DNA from: Trematomus loennbergii
Lineage: Eukaryota; Chordata; Actinopteri; Perciformes; Nototheniidae
Direction: 5' to 3'
Assembly: GCA_012861695.1 (NCBI GenBank)
Contig: JAAOOA010000056.1
Span: 4,735,707 to 4,799,706, forward strand
Length of the DNA: 64,000 nt
Part shown: one piece after another, positions 22,579 through 34,440 of the stretch
Layout: each line of letters begins with the position of its first letter
How positions within the stretch are numbered: the stretch's first letter is position 1
Position numbers and translations under genes: made by a program
The notes under the pieces: model-generated
What the model was told of the DNA's origin: nothing
The model's database searches: none
What the model saw: the letters and a program-made list of their open reading frames with translations, nothing else

Positions 22579-24583
22579 CTATTCCATGCTCAACGTCCAA
22601 CACAGGTCTCTTCTCTGCGTGAAGTCCCTGTCTGTCCTCTCCACGTAGCGCTGCAGGGTGCTGTAATACTGCTCGCTCCTGGAGAAGGTGTGCAGTGCAG
22701 AGATCTCCTCCCATGCCCTGTGATTGGGGAAAGGGAACGGAACAGGGTCGTTGTTCTCGAAGAAGCTATGCAGGTTTCTTTCGGCCAGTTTGTTTGCGTA
22801 ATCCGCAGCAAAGGTATCGAAGCACTCCCTCTCTTTCTCCACATAGCGTTTCCAGAATGTGAGCTGCAGGTAGCTGACTTTGGAGCGACAGTTGTGTGTA
22901 GCAGGTACCCAGGAGGCCCACAAATGCAGAAATTATGATGATGCACCAACCGAGGATCTGTAGACAGAGATAAACAATGCACACTTAACACTATGAAATC
23001 AATACAAAATACATGACAAACAGTTCCACTTCTAACATCACCTTAGATTGTGCCTCTATACTGTGACCATTTCCATGCTTTCATTTTCAAAAAGGTCTTT
23101 ATTTTTCTCATACTGCCTGTGCTGCAGCCCCTTTTCACCCTCTGCCTGAAACCAGAGCCCGGTCTGCTATGATTGGTGATTGGTCTGTTCTGATTGGTCA
23201 ACTGCTTAAAGGTGTCCCGTCCCTTAGCCTTTCACATACTATGTGTTGGAGCGCTAGCTAATGGAAGCACGAATGTAACATAGTGATGTCACTATGTTAC
23301 GGAAGTAAACAAAGGAGTCCAATGGAGGCGTTTCAGTGAGGGGGGGGGGGGGGGGCTGGTATGTGGGAGAGAAACCCCCTCTGGAGGCAACATGGGATTT
23401 TAGACTTTGCAGACCATTTACATGCACAAAAAATGATATACCACACAAAAGCAAAAGCAGTCTCTTTAAAGGCTGGAGGACATTATTTCATACAAGCTGC
23501 CAACAGATGCCTATAGCCGCATTCACACGGAGTACTTTTCACTGTACTTTCGCGTTTAGTTCCGTTAGTACCCCTTATGTCGCGTTCACACCAAAAAGAG
23601 CACTTAATCTCGGGAACTTTTACCCCCATTTTTAGTGCCTGCTGAGAGATGGTACTTTCCTGGGGGAAAAAAAGTGCCCCAGTTCTGATTGGCTGCGCGA
23701 ATTGCAAACCACGCCACGTACAACTCTGAAATGTTTTGTAGAGCCGCCATTTTATTATCCTCGCATTAGCATTATTAGCATTAGCATTCGCCCAGCGCAC
23801 AAACTCAGAGAGACTAACTTATGGCAACACAAAATAAAACATGGGAGCGGTGGAGATGAGGAGGTGTCGGCGTTCTGGCGATTTACTCAAAAGGCTTCAG
23901 TAGACGCTGCTGGGAGTCCCAGCAGCTTCTACTGAAGCCAGTCCCCAACTCCGGGACTTCCGGCCGGGGACTCGGTGGCAGTATACGCCGTGAAGTTGTT
24001 TGCGGCCTGCCAGTAAACCCAAAGCAGAAGAAGACGAAGTGACGTCAGCGGCTCATTTGCGTAATCTTCCCTCAGGGAAAAGTACTCCGGTGTGAACGCG
24101 ATCTGTACTAAATGCCCTGGGGTAATAAGTGCCGGGCACTGAGTGCCTGCACTAAATACGGCAAAGTACTTGGTGTGAACGCGCCTATTGTTTATTAAGA
24201 TTTGAAAAGAAAGGCTTTGGTTTGTTTTTGGAGCAAAAAGGAGCTAGATGGTAATGAACAGGGCACCAAAATGTCTAGGACCGGCCCTGGTAATGAACAC
24301 TCAACATCTGCTTCCAGTATGAGCCTCACGCATCAGCTTCCCCTATCGGCCTCCCCTATGATGTCATAGCAATATCATCAGGGTGATCTCAGTAGGGCTA
24401 CATCCAGTGTATTGAGCTTGATTCAGGCAGCTACTGGCAGCCAGTGAAGGGAGCGGAGCAGCGGTGTATTTCGGAGAACTGTGGGAAAACGAGTTGAGCT
24501 GCTGTACTCTGAATTAGCTGCAGAGGTCTGATGGTCCTTGCAGGTAGACCAGCCAGGTGGGAGTTGCAGTAGTCAAGACATGA

Positions 24584-24618
<35 letters not shown>

Positions 24619-24928
24619 TAGAAAAGTGCCGGTCAAAGGTCTTCTCAGCTGCAGCTCACAGAATCAGACCCGTAGACAGCAAACAGCACATAGAGCGAAA
24701 TGAGGCATGGCTAAAATGCATGATCTGTTTGGTATTTTGAAAACAGAAACGTATAAATATACCTTATAGGTATGGCCCTACAATATATCATTTAAATATA
24801 GCATGATAGGTCCACTTTAAACAAAACAAAGGGCCTAGATAACTGGGGTATACAGTTTAAAATGTTAATAATATATTTAAGTGTTCAAAGTACAGTTCAG
24901 TGCAGTAGCAGCGGAGATGGGCAGAAAC

Positions 24929-24991
<63 letters not shown>

Positions 24992-25538
24992 TCACCTGTG
25001 ACTGGGCTCGGAACATGAGCAGCAGCTCCATCCGCTCATCAGCAGTAAGTTTGGAGCGGTCGCAGGGCACCCGGGCCAGCTCCTCCCGACACTTCAGAGT
25101 CTTGTTTTTACAGAACAGATCCACCACCAGGTTATCGTCCAGACCGCTGACAGCACACTCATAAAAGGTCCCATTGAGCAGGGCCACACAGAGCCACATA
25201 ATAGGAGCCACACAGGCTCCACTGAAGATATTCATAAAAACCCTGAGTGAGCTAAAGCAGTTCCCCCGGGGGCACAGCTTCATGGGGTTCAGGCAGCAGC
25301 CGGTATACAGCCTCCACAGCCTGGTGCTGAAGAAGAGACCTAAAATCAGCAGCACGCTAGCCGGGCCCAACAGGAAAGTCAGCCCATAGGCAAAGTTCTG
25401 ATCATGGTTGCACGGACACTGAAAGGAAACCATGGAGAAAACACGCTCCCCGCCTATAGTCAGCAGAGCCATGAAGCTGTAGCCAATGGTGGCCTTCTGG
25501 TTCATGAAGAACCGCAGGACGGTCTGGAAGTTATCCAT
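22579..25538 (-). CDS. calhm5: Calcium homeostasis modulator 5, frameshifted exon 2
   Basis: Two coding exons as in the family: exon 1 25538-24996 (181 codons) and exon 2 22957-22579. The start is Met at 25538, reading MDNFQTVLRFFMNQKATIGY, which aligns with CALHM5; an upstream in-frame Met at 25688 adds 50 unlikely residues. Exon 1 holds TM1-TM3 and the cysteines CPC (residue about 42) and FYECAVSG. Exon 2 opens with ILGWC of TM4 and then the cytoplasmic helices (CRSKVSYLQLTFWKRY, SEQYYSTLQRYVE). Exon 2 is 379 bases, one more than a multiple of three. The TM4 frame and the CRSKVSY frame differ by +1 near 22885-22900, at ACACACAA. Read literally, the product stops at 22766. CALHM proteins form large-pore membrane channels. 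Could be an allele, an assembly error or a dying gene. Confidence 0.87.
23040..23469. mobile_element. TTAA-site MITE, family A, copy 2
   Basis: Body matches other family A copies (GTGTCTCTAC..., CCTGTGCTGCAGC..., AAACCAGAGCCC...GATTGG). Right TTAA at 23466-23469; left end is decayed. Contains a poly-G run at 23341-23354. In the calhm5 intron. Confidence 0.7.
23516..24185. mobile_element. TIR element with TTCACACC ends
   Basis: Ends GCCGCATTCACACGGAGTAC and, in reverse complement, GGCGCGTTCACACCAAGTAC, flanked by TA (23514-23515, 24186-24187). 670 bp, in the calhm5 intron. Ends and TA target resemble the env insertion at 7681-8780. Confidence 0.8.
24390..24586. repeat. LINE-derived dispersed repeat fragment
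   Basis: The text GGCAGCCAGTGAAGGGAGCG ... GGGAGTTGCAGTAGTCAAG is a very common non-LTR-derived fish repeat segment. Ends in a (TG)n at about 24587-24614. Confidence 0.6.
24617..24990. repeat. Composite MITE D / LINE fragment ending in (TG)n at the calhm5 donor
   Basis: Nearly identical to 42774-43225, with one internal deletion of about 130 bp. It includes the right end of MITE D (TTAA 24817-24820), the same flanking LINE sequence and a (TG)n tract (about 24932-24990) that stops five bases from the calhm5 exon 1 splice donor. Confidence 0.85.
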
Positions 25539-26417
25539 GGTGTCAGCGGGAATGGCACACTCCACGAGATGTGGACAGAGTGAAAGAGTTGTTATTTCCT
25601 TTCTCAGCTGAAGACAAGCCTGTTCCTGCCCCTCCCTTTGGCTGCCTCTCTCCAGACTCCTCCTACAGTATTTCACTTCACTCACCACATCCCTCCAAAG
25701 GGAAGTCCCTGCTTTACTGTCACTAAAAACAAAGGCACAGCCCCAGTTGTACAGTTACAGCTTCACTCTACTTCTCCTTCTCTGTTCATGTATACATTCC
25801 TCTTTAAACGCTTCCCTCAACAGCTCTATGGACCAAAGCCCTGCTGTTCTCGTTTTTTAACCACCTGTCTGTGTCGCGTGACAGGGACGGGAATGCAGCC
25901 TGAAGCAAAACAGAAATGAACACACACCAGAGGAACTGTTTCCACTCACTTTAATACAAGCAGTCAATCATTCGTATAAAAAGGAAATGAAGGGCAACTT
26001 GATTTGTTTCTCTTCAAGCACACACAAACAAACCAGCCTCAGTTCCACTGACAGCAGAGCGCATTCAACAAGCATGAAATCAACTAAATGTGCACAGGGG
26101 GAAAGTATAGCCTACATGCAGAAAGTCATACTGAATAAGAGCATATCCATGCTTTTGAATGTTTCCATCTAGAACATACCATACGTTGCAGAGGCAGAGC
26201 AGCAGTCAGCATCAGCTGCGGTGCACAGAGGAAGGGGTCACATCCTCTCGGTGGTTTCTGTTCCATTTCCATTAGAGAGACTAAATGTGAGTGCTTCACA
26301 GGAAAACCCTTCCACATCATTATCTGCTGCCATTACAGCAACACTAGTCTGTACAATGCCTGATGCTTATATGCTGATTGGGTGCATGTGCATGTATGTA
26401 TATAACATGCATTTGTG
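25539..26417. other. Between calhm5 and the next MITE
   Basis: Upstream region of calhm5 (minus strand). No gene recognised. Promoter expected near 25600-25750 but no clear motif seen. Confidence 0.35.
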
Positions 26418-26846
26418 TTAAAGGGGCCCTATTACGCTCATTTTTAGGTTCATATTTGTGTCTCTACTGGGACGTGTCTCCATGCTTTAATGTTCAAAAA
26501 GCTCTTTATTTGTCTCAAACAGCCTGTGCTGCAGCAGCTCTTTTCACCCTCTGTCTGAAACCAGAGCCCAGTCTGCTCTGATTGGTTAGCTGGCCAGCTC
26601 TGTTGTGATTGGTCAATGTGTTGGAGCACTTGCCAATAGAAGCACAAATGTTACAAATTGATGTAATAATGTAACGGAAGTAAACAAAGTAGTCCAATGA
26701 AGGCATTTCAGGCAGGGGGGAGGGGGTGAGGGGGGACTGTTTGGGAGAAAAACTCCCTCTAGATCACAGGGATTTTACCATTAACATGCACAGAAACCTA
26801 TGTAACACACTACAGGAAAGGTAAAAACCCACATGGGTCTCTTTAA
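26418..26846. mobile_element. TTAA-site MITE, family A, copy 3 (most complete)
   Basis: TTAA at both ends; termini AGGGGCCCTATTACG and, reversed, AGAGACCCATGTGG. 429 bp. Internal GATTGGTTAGC/GATTGGTCAA repeats and a G-rich run near 26716. Confidence 0.85.
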
Positions 26847-27213
26847 ATTGACTGCATTTAAATAGACTTTCCACTCTTTGTGACCCATTTCAGCACTTTT
26901 ACATATATAGCTTTAACCCATACAGATTCATACAGAGGCAGAGGCTGCCATACACACACACACACCGCGGGCCTTACGTGGACTTCAGGGGCTAGGGATC
27001 GAGCCATCGACATAATGATTGGTAGATGCCCACTTCCCAGCCACGTGCTTATTCTGCAAGCGAAGAACAGGAAGTGGTCCGGTGGTGAGGTTGACACATT
27101 TCCTGTTATATAAAGCTCACACAAATCTCTTGCTTTACACTCTGCCTGACTGTGCTGCTGTTCATGTTTCATTGGTGTTATGTATCTATATTTCTACATA
27201 TATAGCATATTCC

Positions 27214-27391
27214 TTTATTGAGTTTGACTTAAAACCAGGTGTCCTTATTGTTCTCAACAATTTGGGTTTTTTATAAATGTGGATGAAACATTCACGTTCC
27301 CTGATGATGATGCTGCTGCTGATGATGATGATGATAGTGGTGATGATGGAGATGTTGATGATGACTATCTTGGTGATAGGGGTGTTTGTCA
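27214..27391 (-). promoter_or_regulatory. calhm6 3' UTR with (GAT)n and poly(A) signal
   Basis: AATAAA in reverse complement at 27214-27219, 173 bases after the stop codon. A (GAT/GCT)n tract at about 27302-27365 lies in the predicted UTR. Confidence 0.55.
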
Positions 27392-29048
27392 CTATGTCAT
27401 CCTGACATCGTCTACAAAATCAAGAGCAGCTGGGATGTTGTCAGCAGTCCCGTTGGACTTGACCGAAGCGATCCTCATCATGTCATCGTCACAACTTTCC
27501 TCCACATAGCGGTGAATGGTGCTGTAGTAATGGTCTTTGGTGCTGAACTTGTAGAGCGAGGAGATCTTCTTCCAGGCCCTGTTGGAAGGTGTGCTGATGT
27601 TTTCAGGCGGTTGATGGTTGAAGAAGCTCTTCAGGTTCCTCTCAGCGAGCTCTTTGGCGTGTTTAGAGCTGTATGAATCCATCAGGTTGCTCTCCTCTTG
27701 AACATACGTTCTCCAGAACTTGAGCTGCAGGTAGCTGATGGGGGAGGTGCACCGAGCCATGCAGATCATTAGCAGGTTGGACAACATGATGGAGGCGATG
27801 AGCAGCCATCCCAGAATCTATGGCCAAACAGGATGGAATAAGAGATAGCTATAAAATCACTTTTTACCCATTAAAAGCTGAAAGAAAATAAAGCAACAAC
27901 AAAAACAATGTTTTATGCAACTTTGTATGTTAATGGACCAGCAAGATTGGTCTTCGTGTTATACTGAGGGACTGTTAGCATCTGTCAGCCATATGATTTC
28001 ACTTGCACAGTATACCTACGCTTGTGATTTGAAAACATGACTTTTGCACACAATAGGAAGGGCACCGTTTTTGAAGGTAAACCTAATGTAAAGTTAAAAA
28101 AAAAAATCATTAAAAATAACTTTAAATGTTTACACAGAAAAGCCTGAAAAGAGGTCTTTCTGTGTCAAATCTCGAAGGGTCAGATACACATCTGCCAGCA
28201 CAGCATCAGAATACTGTTTTGCAGGTGGCATTTCATCCATTCTTCTTTTTGTGACTTATGAAAGTTTGAGCGAGGGCAAATGTTAGTTTTTTTATCTAAA
28301 AGGTCTAAAGCAAGCTCACCGTTCTGTTCGATATGACATATGCGGGTCCTCTCAAATTGTAACTTTATTTACTTTATATTGCAGTTGTCCTTGGCACGCG
28401 TTATTATATGACACGCACTCTAAATCAAGTGATGCTGTCTATTCTTCAGACAACTTGATTTAGACTTGATTTCACTTCATCACAGTGTAGGCTATACTTG
28501 CTATACGATGTGTGGAGGTGTGCACTGACCTGGGAATCGGCTCTGAGAGTGACCAGGACCCTCTGTCGGTCCTCCTTCGGCCCCAAGCAGGGCAAGCTGC
28601 TCAGCTCCAGCTGACACTGGTCCAAACTCTTGTCTCCACACAGGTGCTTGTTGTAAGCGGTCACATTGGTCCCGGTCATCGCACACTCATAGTACTTCCC
28701 GTTGAGCAGAGCCATGGCTATCCAGCTGCAGGGGGCCACCAGTGCGATCCAGCTGACCCGGCACAGGACCGAGCCGGCGGTGACCAGCCTCCTCCAGCGG
28801 CGCGGCTCCCGACACATGCCCGTCAGTACCTTCCACGTCCTCTCACTGAGGATGAACCCCAACAGCAGCAGAGCCAGCGCGGGCACAAGCAGGAACACTA
28901 AGCCGTAGAGGAAGTTGAGTTGGTTGCAGGGACAGCTGAAGACCACTGTGGAAAAGATCTGCTCCCCCCCAGCTGTCAGGGCCACCAGCCCTAACCCCAT
29001 GCTTGTCTGTTTATTGGCAATGTCCACAGCAGTCTTAAACCATTTCAT
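27392..29048 (-). CDS. calhm6: Calcium homeostasis modulator 6
   Basis: Two coding exons, 29048-28530 (173 codons) and 27817-27392 (141 codons plus stop), giving 314 residues (human CALHM6: 315) with no frame break. Exon 1 reads MKWFKTAVDIANKQTSMGLG, then TM1 with AGGEQIFSTVVFSCPCN, TM2 (YGLVFLLVPALALLLLGF), TM3 and the extracellular KYYECAMTG. The intron falls after RADSQ, and exon 2 opens with ILGW of TM4, the same place as in calhm5. The C-terminal SPISYLQLKFWRTYVQEE, HYYSTIHRYVEE and the end PALDFVDD match CALHM6. CALHM6 is an interferon-responsive channel-family protein in mammalian phagocytes; fish function is inferred. Tandem and same-strand with calhm5, a conserved cluster with rwdd1. 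Confidence 0.93.
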
Positions 29049-29476
29049 CTCTGATATTTGTGGGACTCAAACTGACACTGAAAATATTATCACACTGACT
29101 GTGACTGACTTACTTTAACTTCCCTCTCGTTACCACATCCCCTGCACCTCCCTGCAGCAGAAGTAGCACCCCCAGCCTGTCATGCTGCTTTGTGTAGGCT
29201 ATTACAGTTTTTTTCAATTGCTTACGCATGTTTTTCAATACATGGCTTATTTTCCCAAAACACTTAACACAATTCACAAAACCACACACTCAAAGTGCAA
29301 ATCACCTCATATATCCTGCATGATGAAAAACTGCAGCCAAAACGACATAAACATTTATCAAAACCAAACTTTTGTACCAAATTGAACACTTCTTTCATAC
29401 TACCAGATGTTCTGTCCACCCAACTGATGTGCTCAACCAAAAACATATTTGATGGGCTTTGTTCTGTATATGTACA
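29049..29476. promoter_or_regulatory. Upstream region of calhm6
   Basis: 5' flank of calhm6 on the minus strand. No distinct promoter motif seen. A run of short AT-rich sequence leads to the Merlin target site. Confidence 0.35.
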
Positions 29477-30316
29477 GAATTCTGGGTACCACTTTACAAT
29501 AAGACTACCCTTATAAAGGGTTTATGAATAGTTTGTAATTCATTTATTAATTAGGTTGTGAACACTTTATAAATCATTATTAATGCTTTTATGAGACATG
29601 AGATAAACAGGGCAACTGTGACCGGTTGCTTGCCAAATAGTGAGAACATGACATTTATATACATAGCAAAATAAATACATGATATGCAGAAAGAGCATGA
29701 GCAGCATATAAGCATTTACCACATGGCAGTACAATGTAGCAGCTACGAAATATAAAGTGCAGGAGAAGATAAAAGGGCTACATCAAGTGCAAGAGAAGAT
29801 ACCCCTGTATTGAAGTGCATTTAGCGGTGATTGCACGTTTGTTTGTTTCTCAACCATTCTTTGAGTTGACCTTTAAAACTGTTCAAAGTGGGACAATCCC
29901 GTATCTCAGTTGGGAGGCTATTCCACAAAGAGCTGCCCTTAATGGAGAGTACATTTTGACAGAAAGTGGTCCGTCTACGGTGGACTTCACAGTCTCCTCT
30001 GGTTTCTGACCTAGTGCAGCGTCCAGTGTGTTTTTTGTGGATGAATTCCCCTAAGGGAGGGGGGAGTCCATGTAAACATTTATAAATAAAACACATACTT
30101 TTAAAAGACTTAAAATTGTCAAAACTCAAGAAATTGTGTTTTTCAAGGATAGTGCAGTGGTGGTATGAATTGGCTTTCTGTCAAAAACCTTGATAGCTCT
30201 CTTGTACAGCTGTTCTATGGGTTTCGGTGTGGCACAAGCAAACGACCAGTTTGTAAAACAGTATTCAATGTGGGATAGAATCATACAGTGGAGGTATGAC
30301 TTTGCAGCATTGACAG

Positions 30317-31023
30317 TTAAGAAAGGTCTAATTTGTTTAAAATTTTGCAAGTTGAATTTAACGGTATTGGATACTTCTTGATATGTTTCTTAAAAGTCAA
30401 GTTCGAGTCCAGTATGACTCCAAGATACTTGAAGTGGGAGACTTGTTCTAATTCTGCTCCGTTTAAAAACACATTGGATCCTTCGATTTTCACTGGTCGT
30501 TTACTGAACATCATGCATACTGTTTTTTTTGCATTTAACTGTAAGCAAATGTTGTTCAGCCAGTGTTGAACCTTGTCCAAATTATTTGAGAGACAGGATG
30601 TGATTATTTCAGTATTTTTCCTGTGTACAAAGATGACCGCATCATCGGCATACATTTGTACATTCAAATCAGGACATACATTAGGCAAGTCATTAATGTA
30701 CAGAGAAAACAGTAATGGTCCAAGAATGGAACCTTGTGGAACCCCAACAGGGTTCACAAGGTAGGGGGATTTGGTACCGTTGACCAAAACACACTGTTTT
30801 ACGTCAGCTTTGTAAGGAGCACTTGGTGGTCAACAGTGTCAAAAGCCTTCCTGAGATCAAGGAAGACAGCACCTACATATGGGCTCGTGTCCAACATACA
30901 TTTAACCTTTTCCACAAAGACACAGTTAGCTGTCTCAGTGGAGTGGTGAGCACGAAAACCAAACTGCATTGGGTGGAGTGGAGCGAAACCTTTATCTAAA
31001 TGTTTGGTGATTAGTTTTGACAC
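30317..31023 (-). pseudogene. LINE reverse transcriptase, fingers and palm
   Basis: Two frames (31023-30799 and 30787-30317) cover the RT core. The first holds the block with LDLRKAFDTVDH (catalytic Asp). The second holds GVPQGSILGPLLF and the catalytic YADD, followed by a KTVCMMF strand and FKYLGVILDSNLTF, the typical thumb entry of CR1-group RTs. A frameshift and a few missing codons around 30788-30798 separate them. It would copy LINE RNA by target-primed reverse transcription if intact. Confidence 0.88.
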
Positions 31024-31845
31024 CCATTTCTCAGCTATCTTAGAGACACAGGGGAGGATGCTGATTGGTCTGTATTGGACATATTGCCTTATCCCCAGAT
31101 TTAAAGATCGGTGTCACCGTGGCCACCTTCCAGGATGATGGAACTTCCCTCGTGCTGATAGATTGATTTACTAGCATAGTAATTGGTTTTATTAGACCGT
31201 CAATATGTGTTTTATAAAGTTGGTGTCTAAATCATCTGCATCCCTAGCCTTAGAACCTTTAACCCTAAGATATATTTTTACCTCCACCTCTGTGATTTCC
31301 TCCAGGTCAAAAACTGGATGTGTATCCACAGTCGGGCTAGGTGAGACCTCAGATGGCGGGAAGAGCTTTGTAATGTCCAGAGCACTATTTATGAAATACT
31401 CATTTAGAGAGCTGGCCAACACTGCAGGGTCTTTTATCAGGGCATCATTGATTTTTAATTCTAGAGCATTATTTTCCTGTTTCTTATGTTTACCTAATAG
31501 TTTATTTAGGATTTGCCAAACTTTTTACTGTTACCTTTCGCACCTTCAATTATATTGATGAAAAGTTTGCTTTGGCCTGTCTTATTGTTTGAGTTACCTT
31601 ACGAGCATGAGTAATTTCTGTCTGTCAGTGGATAGTCCGGATTTCAAGCTCTGCTTTAGTAGTTGGTCTCTAGATTTCATAGATTCCTGCACTGTAGATT
31701 CAGCCAGGGAAGATGATGTTCCTTCCTGTCCCTAAGGACCCTCTCCTTGAGAAGGAAGACATTGCATCATTAATTTTAGATATAAACAGATTACTGTTTT
31801 CACCAATATCTTCAGAGGACAGAGTGTCCCCCCAATTAATCATTT

Positions 31846-32557
31846 TCACTGCCTCCATAAAACGTTGTTGCAGGTTTTTGGGGATGAAGCGTGAACCCAA
31901 GGCAGGGGTTTTAGGTGTGGCCATGAACCTTTTTTTGTGAGTTTCCTGGCAAAAAGAACAAGATTATGGTCAGAAAGACCAGTCAGGAAGTTGTAGGTTT
32001 TAACTATTCTGTCAGCTTTGTTTGTAAATAATAAATCTATCATAGTCTTGGAGGTTTTGGTTATTCTAGTCGGTTGATCCATTAGTTGTATTAAGTTGTG
32101 TTTATCCGTGATCCGTTTTAAGCTTTTTCTATTTTGTTTGTCATTCCAGTTGATATTAAAGTCTCCTACAATAATTAGCTCTTTGTTGGAGTCACAGGAA
32201 TTCAGCAGGAGTTTTACCTGGTCATAGAAATCCACCTTAGCGGTGGGTTGTCGATACAGGCAAATCATGGTGAGGGACATTTCCTCAGATAGTGTGATTT
32301 CCAACACAATCAAACTCAATATTAGCTGGGAGTGCAATCTCCCTACAAGTAAAGGTATTCCTCACATAAAGCAACACACCCCCTCCTTTTCCCTTCAGTC
32401 TGTCCTTCCTAAACACATTATATCCTGACATAGATACAAGAGTGGATGGTGACGACTGTTTTAGCCAAGATTCAGATATTCCCAAACAGTCAATATTGGA
32501 CTCAAGGAGGAGATGCAAAGTAAGATGCAAAAGAGCCAAGCAAAACATTTTATTCAC
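31846..32557 (-). pseudogene. LINE AP-endonuclease domain
   Basis: Frames 32557-32285 and 32337-31846. ISESWLKQ matches the E-containing active-site strand of APE-type endonucleases, GGGVLLYVRN the following strand, VGDFNINWND the catalytic DxN strand and SDHNLVLF the catalytic SDH at the C-terminus. Broken by one frameshift between the two frames. The true N-terminus (L-N-x-R-S region) is missing, so the copy is 5'-truncated. Confidence 0.85.
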
Positions 32558-32671
32558 ACATGAAGAAATTAGGACTCAAAGTAATGACTATTTAGTATAA
32601 CTGATACACATTTTTAAACATAAAAGCTTTTCTCAGAGATAAATTAAAGACTTGCTAAGAAATAATGGTAC

Positions 32672-33049
32672 TCATACTTGGAAGGCTTTGTGTATATCCT
32701 TGCACAAGCGTCCAAGCAGTCCATCAGGGTGACCAGAGCCAAGCCAAGATGACCATTCAAGAACCTTGAGGTGTTCCTCCAACAAACTCTCTGTATGGTT
32801 TCCTCTCAGTCTACGGACATGTCCTTTGACGGTCGACCAAGCTCTTTCTATATGTTGGGTATGACTGCCGGTCTGGGGGTTCACAAACCACCTGCTGTGG
32901 TTTATGGTGTAGTGGTTGTACCCCATGTTACTCAGCACTCTCCTGTATGCCCTCCACTCATCACTTATAATGCTACTTCCTGACTTAACATGCCGTCTAA
33001 TCAGAGGGACAAGGTGGCATCTTGATCGTTTCTCCACTAGTTTCAACAC
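32672..33049 (-). pseudogene. Merlin (IS1016/ISXO2-type) transposase, C-terminal half
   Basis: 126-codon frame. It contains GSSIISDEWRAYR, a catalytic Asp strand, then a HYTINHSRWFVNPQTGSHTQ segment leading into IERAWSTVKGHVRR with the catalytic Glu, the D...E half of the ISXO2-like DDE domain found in Merlin transposases. The first catalytic Asp and the N-terminal part should lie upstream; about 33050-33110 is in broken frames with a KKWSSEWE-like reading. The remnant is bounded on its 3' side by the LINE insertion at about 32570. Confidence 0.83.
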
Positions 33050-33109
33050 TAGTCTCCGCTTTTGTCTTTAACTCCCATTCCGAAGACCATTTCTTCCTTC
33101 CCCAGGTAT

Positions 33110-34440
33110 GTCCAAAGCGTCCACGTGCATACTAACAAAAAATAACTCATAACATCATCTTAGTTAACAACAAAATGCACACAAATTACAGTAAAAATGG
33201 TTGCACATCATGTTTCAAAATGCCATACTTGTTTATTAGGTGCATTGTATAACATAATTTAAGGATAATTATACAGTAATGGTCCATATTGATTTATTTT
33301 TATTTTTGTATTCTCTAGTACAAGAACTAGTAACTGGGTACAGTACCTTCTCCCAGACACAAATACTCAAATAAAATAGTTTTCTTTATCAGCATTGGTA
33401 TTACCAATGCTTACTATTTATTTGATACCAATTTGGTAATACAATTAATAAAAAGAACAAGGTTTGGGTTTGTTCTTCAGATATGACTGTGACGTTAACG
33501 TTTAAGCTCAATAATGAACTCCAGCTCAACCAACCATATTGTAATAACTAAGTAATCATCTTGAAATATGACATTAATATTTGTAATATACACACATCTT
33601 ATTGTGAGGTTAATTTCACATACACTACGCTGCTCTTCAACACTACTTTGACGTTAGCTTGTCTACATAATCGATCATAGCAAATTTAAATGTACCTTAT
33701 CAATGCATAAAGTTACCTACCTAATAAAATATCTCTCTAACTTACAAGGATGACCTTATTTTACCAACCTCAAACAGAAGCCGTTTTTTCTACAGTATTA
33801 TCACACTTAATGCTTAACACTTCTCTATTACGTTTTAACTTGGAGGCTACGATTATCATCGTTAGCACAGATGTAGCTACCACTTGCTTACATGCTAACC
33901 CAAGCTTTAACATTCATTAACCTTAGCTGACTAAAAACATATGCAACACATAAATAAAGTACTTGAATTTCACTTACCGTAAAACTGCATTCATGCACCG
34001 TCTGTTTTAAACGCGGAGCGAGTCACAATAGTCCGATATAAGCATGAAAAATAGTTCAAGTTATGTTCCCCGGATGAGCTGAGCAGGCAGAGTCCCTGTA
34101 GCATCACGGAGCTACTAGCAGAGAGACAGGAAGCTAATAACAGCAGTCACTGGACAGAACTGTCACTCAATGTGACCACGCCCTAATTTATGCATAACTG
34201 TATGGCTTAATATAACTTAAACAAATTATAAATGGTTGTAACTCATTAATAAATGGGAATGTGTTTTACACTTTACAAGGCTCCCTTTTGGCAGTTATAA
34301 ATGTTAGTAACTCATAAATAAATGGTCATAAAGAGATGCCAAGAAACATCAAGATGGAAGGGGGGGAATCAACTCAGTGAACAACAGAGACCAAGGATGT
34401 TGGCTGATGAAGAAGACGAAGTAAGCTAGGTAGCCAATAT
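33110..34440. other. Merlin interior, non-coding
   Basis: AT-rich interior of the Merlin-like element. Any N-terminal transposase exon here is not recognisable. The right inverted arm starts near 34440. Confidence 0.4.

Larger units (their letters stand above)
29650..32570 (-). mobile_element. CR1/Rex-type non-LTR retrotransposon, decayed
   Basis: Minus-strand frames in order: endonuclease start (32557-32285: LGISESWLKQ), endonuclease core (32337-31846: ELIIVGDFNINWND, then SDHNLVLFA), linker (31422-31192), RT fingers (31023-30799: FGFRAHHSTETA, VFLDLRKAFDTVDH), RT palm with YADD (30787-30317: VPQGSILGPLLFSLYINDLP, MYADDAVIFVH, LNAKKTVCMMF) and the C-terminal tail (30129-29821: SSLWNSLPTEIR). 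This is an APE-endonuclease plus RT layout of the CR1/Rex/Jockey group. Multiple frameshifts inactivate it. The 5' end is truncated in the endonuclease near 32570. No clean target duplication found. Confidence 0.85.

Noticed and set aside
22399..22938. Plus-strand 179-codon ORF
   Set aside because: Antisense to the conserved calhm5 exon 2.
28512..28901. Plus-strand 129-codon ORF
   Set aside because: Antisense to calhm6 exon 1; GC-rich shadow frame.
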